From: Pegoplata infirma
Taxonomy: Eukaryota; Arthropoda; Insecta; Diptera; Anthomyiidae
Reading direction: 5' to 3'
NCBI GenBank assembly: GCA_963921195.1
Contig: OY992537.1
Coordinates: forward strand, 125,041,347 to 125,105,346
DNA length: 64,000 bases
Positions 1-10,789 of the stretch are shown here, one piece after another (position 1 is the stretch's first letter; each line of letters begins with the position of its first letter). The translations under genes were made by a program, and so were the position numbers. Below the pieces are notes generated by a model. That model ran no database searches. It saw only the letters and a program-made list of their open reading frames with translations, and was not told where the DNA came from.

Positions 1-396
1 GTGTATAACACAAATATTTTTTTAAACATAAATTATACCACTATTTAACTTCTTTTCAATGACTTTTAATTTAGTTTAAATTTGTGTAATATATTCAGTT
101 TATTATTTATGAAATAATAAGAAAAATATACATTTTCGTAAAAATCTGCATAAATATGCAAAAACAAATATTTTTTCTTAGTAAAATGTCTATGCCAAAA
201 ACAGCAAATTGTATTAAATTTTTTTTTTTTAATATAACAGGACATTGTTTAATTTTTTTTTTTTATAAAGTTCTTATCGTAATTTCTTATTTATGGTTTA
301 TTACACTGAATTATTATTTTATTTTGCATGTATCTTATATAGAAGTACCAATTTTTAAAAAAAAAAATTTTAAAAACTAAAAAAATATTAATGGTT
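1..396. other. AT-rich non-coding stretch
   Basis: Very AT-rich DNA with long T runs. The one open frame here is low-complexity Phe/Tyr/Ile translation of T runs and is not a credible gene. No repeat boundary was found. Confidence 0.6.
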
Positions 397-480
397 TTTA
401 GAACGGTATCCCGGGAAATTCAAAAATTTTTCCCGCTTTCCCGGGAAATTCAAAAGTGCGGGAAATTGCGATCCCTAATT
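397..480. repeat. Short GC-richer repeat remnant
   Basis: CCCGGGAAATTCAAAA occurs twice, at 410 and 440, and is followed by GCGGGAAATTGCGATCCCTA. The GC-rich island in AT-rich DNA looks like one end of an old DNA transposon, but no partner end or target duplication was found. Confidence 0.35.
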
Positions 481-756
481 ATATCCCAAAAATGGAAGAT
501 AAATGTCATCTAATTTGATATTGAAGATCATATTAGATCTAGAGGGTAATTATATTTAAAATTTTTTACTTGGATATCTGCAAATATTAAAAAAAATTAT
601 TAAAAGTCAACTGGAAATTAAAATCTAGATGCCGAATCATCATAAATGTTTTGGCACATATAAAGAAATTAATGAACAGCTGGGGGCGCTTATCTAACAA
701 ATGCTTATACTTTCATTGTAAAAGTTTGATTAACTTGAAAGTATTGTACACTAATA

Positions 757-1661
757 CAGCGGTTACCAACCTTTTTGGCTCACGTACCCCTAATTTTAAA
801 ATTTATCAGCCGCGTACCCCCTAATGCAGCGGTTACCAACCTTTTTGGCTCGCGTACCCCAAATTTTTAATTTTATCAGCCGCGTACCCCCTAACGAGTT
901 TTTTGTTTTCGTTAAAAAACTTCACATATAAATATCAGAGTTAATTTTTTAAAATTTTTGATCTGCGGGTATTATAATTTTTTTGAAGGATTAAGGAGAG
1001 ATCAAATCAAAGGTGGTATTTTTTTGGTAAAATTTTCGCTCCTTGGGGTGGTTCAATTTTCTGCAGAGCAAAAACGGCTGAAAATATTGCAAATCTGATT
1101 TCACCAGTCGATTCTACACCAAAAATTAAAACAACAGACGTTTTTTAAACTCTTAAAAAAAGTTACAAAAACACAGCACAGGGGGGCGGAAACATAATGT
1201 TTTTAATTTTTTTAAAATTTTTTTTGTTTAATACGAGGTCAGATCAATAATTCCGTAACTTTTCGAAAGAAACACCCTTGTATATACCATGAAAGGGCAT
1301 TTTGAGCTTAAGAAAATGGTACGAGTACCAAAAGTTTCAACTCCATCATGCCCAGAAACACGTTTTTTGAGAACGTTGACATAAATTTTCTCAAAAACCT
1401 GACATCATAGAAAAATTTGGGAACCATATTCGGAATCAGCATCGAAAGGTAAATCGAAAACAATGCTCCCTAAATTGCAAAGAAACACGTTTTTGGTGAA
1501 CTTTGACCTCAACTTTCTTAAAAACCTGACGTTATGGAAAACTTGGGAAGCCAAATGAGGAACCAGCATTAATATGTCCAAATAACTAAAAAATTGCGTA
1601 CCCCCGCGAACATTTTCGCGTACCCCCTAGTGGTACGCGTACCATAGGTTGGTAACCGCTG
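757..1661. mobile_element. hAT-type MITE, complete, with 8-bp TSD
   Basis: The ends are inverted repeats: CAGCGGTTACCAACC at 757 and GGTTGGTAACCGCTG ending at 1661. The 8-bp sequence CACTAATA flanks both sides (749-756 and 1662-1669). An 8-bp TSD and a CAG-GGTT-CAACC terminus are characteristic of the hAT superfamily (Charlie-like ends). There is no transposase, so it is non-autonomous. The left end is tandemly duplicated: the terminal sequence starts again at 827, 70 bp inside, including the GCGTACCCC motif. A truncated second copy lies in reverse orientation at 50055-50787. Confidence 0.9.
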
Positions 1662-1669
1662 CACTAATA

Positions 1670-2097
1670 CATAAATATTTGTTGAAAATACAAAAAATAC
1701 TATAAATTTTTATTGAAAAACTTAACTTTAAATCAAATTTTCTGTACAAAAGCATAAAAAAAACTTAATTTACCTTTGAAACTCTTTAAACATTGTTCTT
1801 TAAATAACTGTTTTGCTATTCTATTATTAATACTTTTCTATAAATATTTTAATTGCACACTATTTTATTTTAATTATTTAATCAAAGAAAACATGAACAA
1901 CAAAATGTAATGGAAATTAAATAAAAATACTTTAAATCAATTTCAAAAAAGTGTAAACAGCAAATAAATTTAACAAGAAGAAACAAACATAAAACGATTA
2001 CAACATTAAATTACAACATTAAGCAACTCTATATATATAAATATATGTATGTACACAGAAAAAAATAATTGTGAAATTTCTAGTTCAAGAATATTTT
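1670..2097. other. AT-rich spacer without recognised gene
   Basis: No coding signal. CACAGAAAAAAAT near 2054 resembles the terminus of the MITE at 43999-44467, but no partner end was found. Confidence 0.5.
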
Positions 2098-2375
2098 TGA
2101 TCTGATAAATCAGAAAGATTGTGCAGCTCCATAGATTTCAGTGACGCAAGTCTCTGACCAAAAAATACCGGGCAATGGCAGATAAAGTTTTCGATAGTTT
2201 TTAACTCCTCCGCGTCCATGTAACTGCAGCAAAAGTCATTTGACGGCACATTTAACTGCTCTGCTGTCCTATAAGACAGTGTCCGGTAATTAAAGCAACT
2301 ACCGTTGAAATCTCTCCTCCTGGAAGCGATATCAGCTCACATGTGTCTTTCTGTCGTGTCGTCTCACACGTCATT
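2098..2375 (-). pseudogene. Decayed 3' piece of RNase H-bearing LINE
   Basis: This stretch aligns by eye with 17160-17480, the C-terminal part of the LINE at 17005-18647. Shared blocks include the segment encoding the terminal Cys/His cluster (CGGCAAAAGTCATT versus CAGCAAAAGTCATT) and CCTATAAGACAGTGTCCGGTAATTA. The 2098 copy has indels and lacks part of the middle, so it is not translatable. It is a second, older copy of the same family in the same orientation. No TSD was found. Confidence 0.8.
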
Positions 2376-2569
2376 TAATTAATATACACTCAAAAAAAAT
2401 GTAAAGTTACCAAAAAAATCTCCCGATTTTACGAGGCTAGTCTTGTAAAATATGAGGTAGCTCAATTCCTTGTAAAATTACGAGGATGTTATTTTCAAAA
2501 AAAAAATTTAAATATACAAGAAAAAGTGGTAATTGTATTAAAAAATGGTAAATTTACAAAAAAAAAAAA

Positions 2570-2706
2570 TCGTTTGACCACCATTTTTTTGTAAACAAAG
2601 AAAAATTTTAATTATTTTAATATCTCATTACAATAGACTTAGGTGTACTAATATTAATAAACAATAACATATTTTCCTTGTTTACAAAAAAATGGTGGTC
2701 AAACGA
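2570..2706. repeat. Hairpin-forming inverted repeat
   Basis: CGTTTGACCACCATTTTTTT at 2571 is complemented by AAAAAAATGGTGGTCAAACG ending near 2705. Arms are about 29 bp with a loop of about 79 bp. Flanking TACACTCAAAAAAAAT (2386) and runs such as TGTAAAATTACGAG resemble the TA-flanked MITE at 9417-10380, so this may be a relative of it. Confidence 0.6.
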
Positions 2707-2861
2707 ATTTTAGGTCAAAAATGCGATTTGTTTTCTACTGTATTCCACTGCATTCATTTTTTGTTTGGGTTGTTGGCAAAATTAGTTGATAACTGAATAA
2801 AAACTATTGGAAAATTTTTTAAATTTTCAATATTTGAACTTACTTTCGAAAAAATCGACAT

Positions 2862-3384
2862 ACAAGGAAGGTCTTTCATAGGGCACCGACCGATTGTCCT
2901 GAGAGTTACTTATGGGAATGAGGGAAGAAAAATAAGAGTTACCTGCTTTTTTTTAGCTGCCCAATCTTAAATTTAAAAAAGGGTTGCCACCTTATGAAAA
3001 ATTAGGTCTTTCGGGAAAATCCGAATATAATCCGTACTAGCAGGAATTTTGCCAAACGCAAAAATACGGGTCAGCTTAGTTTTAATAGATATTATTTCAT
3101 GTGTTTTTGGCGGTCCTACGTATGTACCTCTCCATATAAACTACCCCTACGATTTGACATTTTCGAAAATATGAGCTTAACGAAGCCGACTTTGGATAGG
3201 CCTTCAAAAAACCTTTCGATCTGTATAAAAAGTTCATATGTATATAAAAGTTCATATATTCATGACCAGCTAAATGTGAGATTGGGCAGCTAAGAAAAAA
3301 CAGGTAACTCCTATTTTCCTCCCGTCTTTCCCATATGTAAGTTTCAGGACAATCGGTGGGTGCCCTATGAAAGACCTGCCTTAT
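2862..3384. mobile_element. Small foldback element (about 115-bp arms)
   Basis: The left arm (about 2862-2975, containing GGTCTTTCATAGGGCACC) is the reverse complement of the right arm (about 3268-3384, containing GGTGCCCTATGAAAGACC), with scattered mismatches. The loop is about 290 bp. The 64-residue open frame at 3099-3293 lies in loop and arm and shows no known domain. Confidence 0.65.
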
Positions 3385-3620
3385 TAGTAAAATTTTTTTA
3401 AAAAATTCTGAAAACGTCTATAAATAATTTCATTTTCCAGATCAACACTCGTAGCATATTTATTATTTACTCAATCAGGATGCTATCAAGCTTAAGTTCA
3501 AGCTTTATAAATTACCTACATAATATTTTTTAAATTATACTCGTTTGATAACACCATCAAACAAATATGAAAAAAGTCGTTTAACCCAAACTGGTTAATA
3601 TACGTTTGAAACTAGTGATT

Positions 3621-4097
3621 AAATGTAGTTAAACTGCATTAACAGTTTTTCTTTTCTTGATCCTGGTTCCTGTTAAAAGAACTTCAAAGTTTTAGTGGAT
3701 TAAATTTTATAACATATTTTTTTTTTAATACTTGCACTTGTCCTAGATTGCTACTAGCGATGGCAAATGAAAGAGAAGGATCGTCCATAATTCTCCTATT
3801 TTATTATTTTTACATATTAGAAAAAATGAGGTAAGTTACGTCCTTTCAAAAATGTATCCTTCAATATCATTCAAAATTTTCAACAAAATATTTTGATAAA
3901 AGTTTTCAAATGACTTTGTTCACATTATTTTATCCTGATATGGCAAAATAAAAAATGGATTAGGGAGATCTTCCTTCCTAGGACAGGTAAAAATATTTCA
4001 ATAATATTTTACAAAATATATCCTTAAAACTTTGAAGGCCTTTTAAAAGGAAACAGGATCACGAAATGAAAAACTGTAAACGCAGTTTTACTACATT
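3621..4097. mobile_element. Small foldback element (about 75-bp arms)
   Basis: AATGTAGTTAAACTGC at 3622 and GCAGTTTTACTACATT near 4082-4097 are inverted partners. The arms continue inward through GATCCTGGTTCC versus GGAAACAGGATC and ACTTCAAAGTTTTA versus TAAAACTTTGAAG. The loop of about 330 bp is non-coding. Confidence 0.6.
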
Positions 4098-4258
4098 AAA
4101 AACTTTACCATCATCTCATAGATTCGGCCAAGACGGGTTTATTTTTTCTACTTGTTTTTAATCAATTTTTAGGCGTTTTTTGGAGGCATTTTCACTTTTT
4201 TTGTATATCTTAAGCTATGAAGCTACGATCGACTCACGATAAATATCAAATTAAAGTT

Positions 4259-5407
4259 CTTTTTTTTTTATTTTTTATTTTTTTATTCATTTATTAATGC
4301 AATCTATCATAAATTGATATTAATCATTACACGTGACTTAAGATTATTTGACTATGAAGTGGAGATGATCCAGTGATAATCCCACAGATAACTTAAAACT
4401 AAAATATATATAAAAATAATTCCTTAGTATACTCTGGGTCATTTTAAGGGGTTCATCTAAGTAGGTCCAGGGGAGCTCTTCTTCTGAGTCGGACAAAAGT
4501 AGTTGCGTTTGCCATTAAAGTTGACGCTAAAGGATTTGGGTGGTTTTGAACTCTTGATTGATAGGACATCAATTTTTATTTTATTTCTTCTATTACTGTA
4601 GGAGTTTTAAGTTCTCTGTGAAGCTGGTTATTTGATATGTACCAAGGAGCTGTTGTTAGTTGTCTAAGGATTTTCGATTGAAATCGCTGTAGAATTTCCA
4701 GATTGGAATTTGCTGCAGTACCCCACAATTGGATACCGTAAGTCCAAATTGGTTTTAGTATGCATTTGTATATCAAGAGCTTATTTTCGATCGAAAGTTT
4801 CGATTGAGTGCCAATCAAATATGACATTTTTCTGACTTGTAAGTCAAGGGCTTTCTTTTTGGTCAGAATGTGTTTTTTCCATAAGATCTTTTTGTCCAGG
4901 TGAATGCCAAGGTACTTGACATCATCTTTTTGGGAAATTTCCTTTCCATTAAGATAAACAGGGGGGCAAGTCCTATTTCTTAAAGTAAAAGTGACCTCAA
5001 CTGATTTATCTTCATTTGATTTTATGCGCCAATCTTTAAGCCATAGAGAAATGCGATCCGAGAGCTAAGACCGAATAAATATATAATAGTTCACTGGGAG
5101 GTGCTTTTTGATTTTGTATAGAAGACCATCATGCCATACTTTATCAAATGCTTGAGAAATATCAAGAAAATCAGCAGTGCAATATTTTTTGTTCTCCAGA
5201 GCATCCTGTATCAACGAGCCTATGAACCTGCTCAATTGTACCATGTTTTTTTCTGAACCCAAACTGATGCATTGGAATCAGTGATTTTGATTCTATAATA
5301 GGCATTAACCTATTTATAAAAAGGATTTCTAGTACTTTAGATGGAATTGGGAGTAAACTAATTGGGCGATATGATGTGACATCATGAGGGCTTTTGCCGG
5401 GTTTTTG
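4259..5407 (-). mobile_element. Jockey-like non-LTR element, 5'-truncated, poly(A), 10-bp TSD
   Basis: On the minus strand the element ends in an A-rich tail at 4259-4300. AATTAAAGTT flanks both sides (4249-4258 and 5408-5417) as a 10-bp target duplication. The 5' edge falls in the RT coding region, as expected for incomplete target-primed reverse transcription. Confidence 0.8.
4570..5407 (-). pseudogene. Jockey-like reverse transcriptase, internally deleted
   Basis: Read from 5407 downward, the first part carries SYRPISLLPIPSKVLE and HQFGFRKKHGT, then DISQAFDKVWHDGLLYKIK (within 5065-5262), the RT motif with the first catalytic Asp. The frame then jumps from HLPVNYYIFIRS to SLWLKDWRIKSNEDKS, so the part that should hold the PQGS and FADD motifs is missing. 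Downstream come KYLGIHLDKKILWKKHI and, at 4576-4827, a thumb/C-terminal region with ILKPIWTYGIQLWGTA, typical of Jockey-clade elements. The loss of the catalytic FADD box plus frame breaks make it inactive. Clade placement is by motif recognition only. Confidence 0.85.
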
Positions 5408-5419
5408 AATTAAAGTTAA

Positions 5420-6117
5420 TCAAATTTGCAACAAATCTTACACACAATATTTTCCCATCAGATCATAAGTTTACGGGCGATAGACAAGCATATTATAAAA
5501 ATGCAGTTTTTGATTAAAAAAATGATTTAAAAAATTTTTAAAAAAATAAATTGTTGTAAATTAACAAGTTTTTATATTTATCTTAAAAGCCTGAACCTTT
5601 ACAAAGGTTCAAAGGTAGGTTTCATAAAAATCTATGGGCAAACACCAAAGTTATTAAGAATTTTATGAAACTGCGCATACAATTTTCCTTGTATTTTTGT
5701 ATTTTTTTTTGTTTTTAATTTTTTGAAAAATTATAAAAGTCGTTGTTGTATTGACAACATACAATGCAGGATTAGTTTTAATTTAATATTTACTTGTATA
5801 AACAAAGAAATTAATTTTATTGACATTTTTTTCTGTGTATGAACTAAATGATTGTTGTTTTTGTTGTTTTTTTAAGTTATATGTGCAACATATATTGTAT
5901 ATGAACTGTTGCTGTTGCAGTGTTGTTAACATTGCAACTCGTACCAAAAGCAGCAACAACAATAAATACAAAGTATAAACTGCTACTAAACCAGCCAACA
6001 ACAATATAGCAAATTGTTTTACATGCAAATTGCTAAGACAACAAAAAACTACTACAAAAATAATAATAAAAATAATAACAACAAAAACGCAAATAATTAC
6101 ACTGTGTTGAATAAAGT
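5420..6117. other. AT-rich spacer with CAA/GTT-rich low complexity
   Basis: No gene seen. About 5830-6090 is rich in AAC/CAA triplets, common in fly non-coding DNA. A small palindrome, GAACCTTTACAAAGGTTC, lies near 5594. The 159-residue minus-strand open frame at 5783-6262 is translation of these simple repeats. Confidence 0.6.
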
Positions 6118-6290
6118 ATTCGAGATTTCTAAATTTTAATGTATATTTTCTCAGAAATTGAAAAAATGTCTCAGAAACTGAAATTTTTTTCGATAGGAAA
6201 AATGTCTCAAAATCAGAAATTTTTCTCAAGGAAAAATTTCCCAAGAACAGAAACTTTTCCACGGGAAAAAACTCTCAGAATCAGAAGCCT
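6118..6290 (+). repeat. 35-bp minisatellite family, short degenerate array
   Basis: Four to five degenerate copies of a unit alternating GGAAAAATGTCTCA and CAGAAATTTTTCTC. The same unit is found at 39840-40490 (same strand) and 46250-47430 (opposite strand). Confidence 0.6.
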
Positions 6291-6299
6291 TTTCTAACA

Positions 6300-6868
6300 G
6301 TACTTTTCTTTGTTTCAAGTGTAGTGCCTATTAATTGATAAGTTAGAGTCAAAAATCCCTTATATTGTTTTAAATACTTTTTGATCACAGTTTATTAAAC
6401 CCACGACGTGTGTAACTGAGGAGCTTTATAAAAGTCGAGAAAATGATTGTAGTATTTTGTGAAGACGAATCAACAACAACATTTAATAGTGGCGGCTAAG
6501 CTTAATACAACAACAATAATGTTTAACTTTATAAACTACTTAATATATGCAAAGAATGCAGGAGGTTTCTTATTCGTTGCTGTTGTTTTTGTTGTTTAGA
6601 TAAAACAACAGCAACAAACAACAAAAAATTACCTTCATTGCTTAAGAAGGGATTAAAAAATAAAATTATTTAAAGTTTTTTTTGTTGTTTTTGTTTCGTT
6701 TAAATTTAACTTAAAATATGCAGTTTATTTCTGCTACTCGCTGGTCATGGCTCAGCGAATCACAAACTTTTTTGCAACGTTCTATCAAATAAACTTTAAA
6801 AAAGATTGATACAAGATTTTAAAAATGAACTATTAAAACTATCAAAATTATAACACTGAGCAATGATA
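6300..6868. other. AT-rich spacer, CAACAA-rich
   Basis: Contains further CAACAA and TTGTTG runs (about 6460-6700). No coding or structural element was identified. Confidence 0.5.
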
Positions 6869-6872
6869 AATA

Positions 6873-7380
6873 ACACAGGTTGACAAAATTTGGACTTTTT
6901 AAATTTGCCTGACCTTTGACAACTGATTTATATGGATTTTAGTGTGCTGATTCCGAATCTGTTATCCAATTGTTTCCATCAGATCGCGTTCGCGAGCAAA
7001 TCGATGTAAAAGAGTCGAAAAAGTGAGTTTTTTTTTCCAATTTTGCTTGGCTATAATTTCTAAAAAAAAAAAATTGTGCCTTAGTTTTAAACACGAACTT
7101 AACTATATTGGATGCCAGGATTCCAAAACTGGTATTAGGTTTTTTCTAACAGATTTAGTTTTCAAGTTATTAAAAAGGGCATAAATATTCAGATAAAATT
7201 AAATAGGTCATAAATTTAAAACTAAAGATGACTCAACAAAAGTAAGAGTATTTTTGGAATCAAGCTATACCTCGAAAACTAGAGCTGACCCAAAAAAACG
7301 GTAGCCAGATTTGAAATCAGCGTACCATTAACACCCAAAATTAGCTATCAGAACCCGAGCAAAAAAGTGTTGCCCTGTGT
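6873..7380. mobile_element. Probable inverted-repeat element (ACACAGG ends)
   Basis: ACACAGGTTGACA at 6873 and TGTTGCCCTGTGT ending at 7380 form imperfect terminal inverted repeats. Further inward, CTGATTCCGAATCTG (about 6948) and the reverse complement of CAGATTTGAAATCAG (about 7306) also pair, so it is partly palindromic. No TSD was recognised. Confidence 0.5.
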
Positions 7381-7384
7381 AATA

Positions 7385-8104
7385 GTACAAAGAGCAGTAT
7401 TGTTGTATGTATTTTAGTACACTGTGCAAACTAATTTGAGGTCAACTATTTTATCTTGAAGGATACAAAAAAAATTAATGAGTGTAGACTTTCATTTTGA
7501 AAAAAAAAAAAAACATATGTCATATATTTTGAATTTGATGCGATGAACACGATTATTAAAAAATTTAAAAATCGGTCTAGAGGTTTTCGAAATATCGTTA
7601 TATGAAATTTGCAACATTTTTTTCTTTTACCATTTTTTTGAGCTTGAAACAAACATTCTTTTAAAATTAATTTGAGTCAAATTCGATAATTTTAACCCAA
7701 TCGATAATTCGATAATTTTGACCAATCGCGAAAAGTTCAAAAATTTTTTGAAATTGCAAATTTCAAATAGCAATAATTTTTTTTTTTTTGTTATTCATGT
7801 TTAAATTAACTGATTAACCTCAAATTTGTTCGATATAAGTTAAAGGCCTAGGACAATAAAAATTTGCCCGGACGTTAAAAATCGAAAGAAACCCTTTTTT
7901 CCTACAAAAAATTCCGGTCTATCTAGTTATGCGTCCAATTTATCGTTAATAGTAAAAACAGAAGATTTTTTTTTTTTCATATTTTTTAACATTAAATGTT
8001 AAATTTTGTTAATTTAATATTGGGATAACGCATACAAAATTGAAAGAGCTACCCAAAAAGCTTTATTTTGCGGAAATTTTTTGGGGGCCGATTCATAGAA
8101 AAAA
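7385..8104. other. AT-rich spacer; degenerate repeat also seen near 44.5-45.5 kb
   Basis: The region 7440-7720 (AAAATCGGTC, GTTTTCGAAATATCG, AATTTGAGTCAAATTCGAT) resembles blocks at 44480-45500. GCTTTATTTTGCGGA near 8063 is a landmark of the tandem repeat at 9120-10620. No gene. Confidence 0.45.
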
Positions 8105-8112
8105 GTCATAAC

Positions 8113-8869
8113 CAGAGCTTCGAAGAATGAAGTCCTATTCGAATGAATTCTCAAAAAAATCCATTCAGTTTTCATAGTCAGTGAATGCATTCGATTTCAT
8201 AAATCAACATTGAATGCAGTCTTTGGAATTCATTCGATTGAATGAACAAAAATGAATGCATTCGATATCTTGTTCATTCGATTTAGAAAAATCGAATGCA
8301 TTAGATTTTTTATCAATCCACTGCGATTGCAATCGATTTTTTAAATATATAGACCAAAACGGAGCCAAATTTTGGTCCATAATATTGCCTACTCTCTTTA
8401 CAAACGATGACCCTAATGGGCTCTAATTTTGAATCCAAAAAATTGGTGTTCCCGGAAATTTTAAAAATGAACATATTAACTGCCTATACGACAAAAAAAA
8501 AATGTGAAGAGTGTTAGCTATACTATGGACAAAAATTTGGCTCTGCTTTTCTCTATCTTTGTTAGTTTTTTTAAGTTTTTTATGCAATGAATGAATAAGC
8601 CATTCGATTTTTCAAATTGAATGAAAAGAAAATCGATTGCATTCGCAAGTGAATGCATTCGATTTTTAAAATTCGAATGGAAAAAAATCGAATGCATTCG
8701 ATTTTTGAAAGTCGAATGAAAAATAAAACGAATGCATTCAATATTTATAAATCGAATGAGTCTAAAGTGAATTCATTCAATTCGCTAAAATGTGATTGGG
8801 GAATGCAATCACTAAATTTTCACTCAGAATGACAAATCGAATTATGGAATGAAATCCTTCGAAGCTCTG
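8113..8869. mobile_element. hAT-type MITE with perfect 8-bp TSD
   Basis: The termini are CAGAGCTTCGAAG at 8113 and CTTCGAAGCTCTG ending at 8869. GTCATAAC occurs immediately outside both ends (8105-8112 and 8870-8877), giving an 8-bp TSD. The interior is non-coding and built from many copies of a GAATGCATTCGAT palindromic motif in both orientations, mainly 8160-8310 and 8580-8790. Termini and TSD length support hAT; no transposase is present. Confidence 0.9.
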
Positions 8870-9416
8870 GTCATAACTCAATCATAAGGCAATTTTTTCC
8901 GCGTGTTTTTTGTAAACAATCTTAAAAAAATTTAAAATTTCTTTGAAAATTTAAAAAAAAAGACCTGCTACCCATACGGCCTTTAATATGACAAATAATT
9001 TTGAGTTTTGAGGCTTTTTGTGAAATATGAAGTTTAAAAAACTAAAATTGGTCTAACCAGTCATAACTGTGAATAGTCCTGTTAAGTCCATAAGGACGTC
9101 TTCTCAAAAAACTTTAGAGACAAAAAAATGGAAGAGTTAATTAATTTTAAAAACTATTTAAAATCCATAAGTCGGCCAAAGGCCGGCTACGATGCACAAC
9201 ATTTGATACAAAAAAAAAAACTCCGGTTTTATAAAGGCATTATCAGTAAAGGCCTGTTACCCAACAAAGCTTTATTTTGCGGAGAGTTTGGTCCGGTCAA
9301 AGGCCGTTTACGCAGACCCTGTCAAAGGCCGGTTACTCAAAATAACTTTTGAGACAAAAAAATTGCAGAGTTAATAACACCGGTTTTATAAAGGCATTGT
9401 CAGTAAAGGTCTGCTA

Positions 9417-10380
9417 CTCTAAAAAAAAACTTGTAAAACGACAAGAAAAGTTTGTAACTTTTTTTTGGCTACCTCCTATTTGATAACAATTCCTTGTAAT
9501 TTTACAAGCTTTTTATACCCTCCACTCTAGTGATAGAGGGTATATATAAGTTTGTCATTCCGTTTGTAAATCATCGAAATATCGGTCAGGGACCCCATAA
9601 AGTATATATATTCATGATCACCGATCGATTTTAAGACATTCTAGCGATGTTCGTTTGTCTGTGGAAATGGTGATCACGGTCAAAATTTTACACGGAGATG
9701 ACTGAAACTTTACATATTGGAAGTTTTCCCGTGAAGTTTGGTATTGCATTTGAGCAATATAGGTTCAGCGGTTCAAAAGTTATGAACGAAAACGTAAGGA
9801 CACCTCCAAAATTTTAGTACATTCAACATAAATAATTTTTTTTCGCGGAAATTTTTTTTCAAAAAAAATTTTTTTTCATAGTAATTTCCATTTAAAGAAA
9901 GTTTTTTCAATAATCATTTTGAAATTGTGGAGGGTATCACTACATTCGGCAAGACCTAATTTAACTTTTTTACTTCTTACCAATAATTTTGTAATTTTAC
10001 CAGCTTTTTACCAATAAAATTGTAAATATACAAATTTTTTGACGCGATAAAACTTACAAGGAGGTTTCGTGTTTTTACTAGATTTTTTGCTACCTCTTAT
10101 TTTACGAGAATTCCTAATAAAAATTACGAGCTTTTTCATAATTTTACAAGATTTTTGACAATAAAACTGTAAATTTGCAACTTTTTTGGCGCAATAAAAC
10201 TTACAATGATATTTACGAAATTTCGTAAATTTACAAGATTTTTCTGATAAAAACATTGGGAATTTGTAAAATTACAAAAAAAATTGTAAAATTATATTTG
10301 GACAATTTTATAATACATTTGGAAATTTTTAAAATACAATTGGAAATGGTGTAGTAATTTGACAAGTTTTTTTTTGTGTG
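9417..10380. mobile_element. TA-flanked MITE hosting a mini-me insertion
   Basis: The left end CTCTAAAAAAAAACTTGT and the right end ACAAGTTTTTTTTTGTGTG are inverted. TA flanks both sides (9415-9416 and 10381-10382). The neighbouring unfilled tandem unit reads CTGTTACCCAA where the filled one reads CTGCTA...TACCCAA, confirming the insertion point and TA duplication (Tc1/mariner-like target choice). The interior is made of repeated TTTTACGAGAATTCC and TAAAATTACAAG motifs. Confidence 0.8.
9512..9978 (+). mobile_element. mini-me/DINE-1-like element, subtype A
   Basis: It begins with the hairpin ATACCCTCCACTC / GATAGAGGGTAT, continues with AAGTTTGTCATTCCGTTTG and the core ACCCCATAAAGTATATAT, then GATCGATTTTAAGACATTC, and ends GTGGAGGGTATCACTACATTCGGC followed by TTTTTACTTCTT. 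This order matches the dipteran mini-me/DINE-1 family, which is classed with non-autonomous Helitron-like (Helentron) elements. The GTCY microsatellite is reduced to GTTTGTCTGTGG. It sits inside the MITE at 9417-10380. Confidence 0.85.
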
Positions 10381-10636
10381 TACCCAAAAACCTTTATTTT
10401 GCGGAGAGGGCGGCTTTAATGCATGAAGTTTTGAATCCCTAAGCCCGGCCCTAATCCCTAAGCAACGCAGAAACACTTTTAAGCCACTCAAAAATTGCAC
10501 AGTTAATAACTTCGGTTTGATATAGGCACTGTCAGTTAAGGTCTTCCCAAAAAAGCTTTATTTTGCGGAGAGGGTGGTCCCAGCCGAAGACTTGCTACGC
10601 AGAAACACTTTTGGGACAATAAAAAAAAATAATCGC

Positions 10637-10782
10637 TAAGATTAGGTCAGTTTTAACCGGACGTATACAATTTTATCCGACAAATGGGTTTATCTAATTG
10701 GATATCCGAAAAATGGGTTTATCTAATTGGATACACTTAATTTTCGGATAAAATTGTATCCGTCCGATTAAAACTGATCTTA
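10637..10782. repeat. Hairpin MITE with internal tandem duplication
   Basis: GTCAGTTTTAACCGGACG at 10646 pairs with CGTCCGATTAAAACTGAT near 10760. The arms extend through ACAATTTTATCCGA / TCGGATAAAATTGT. The loop holds two copies of AAATGGGTTTATCTAATTGG. Confidence 0.7.
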
Positions 10783-10789
10783 TCAGTAC

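Larger units (their letters stand above)
9120..10620 (+). repeat. Tandem repeat, about 160-bp unit, interrupted
   Basis: The landmark TTTATTTTGCGGAGAG recurs at 9271, 10393 and 10557. Subtracting the 964-bp MITE at 9417-10380, spacing is about 155-165 bp. Units also share GTTTTATAAAGGCATTNTCAGTAAAGG and GAGTTAATAAC. A more distant unit is at about 8063. The 74-residue open frame at 9128-9352 lies within the units and shows no domain. Confidence 0.7.

Noticed and set aside
5783..6262. 159-residue minus-strand open frame with hydrophobic stretches
   Set aside because: Arises from AT-rich, CAA-rich and minisatellite sequence; membrane-like stretches are compositional.
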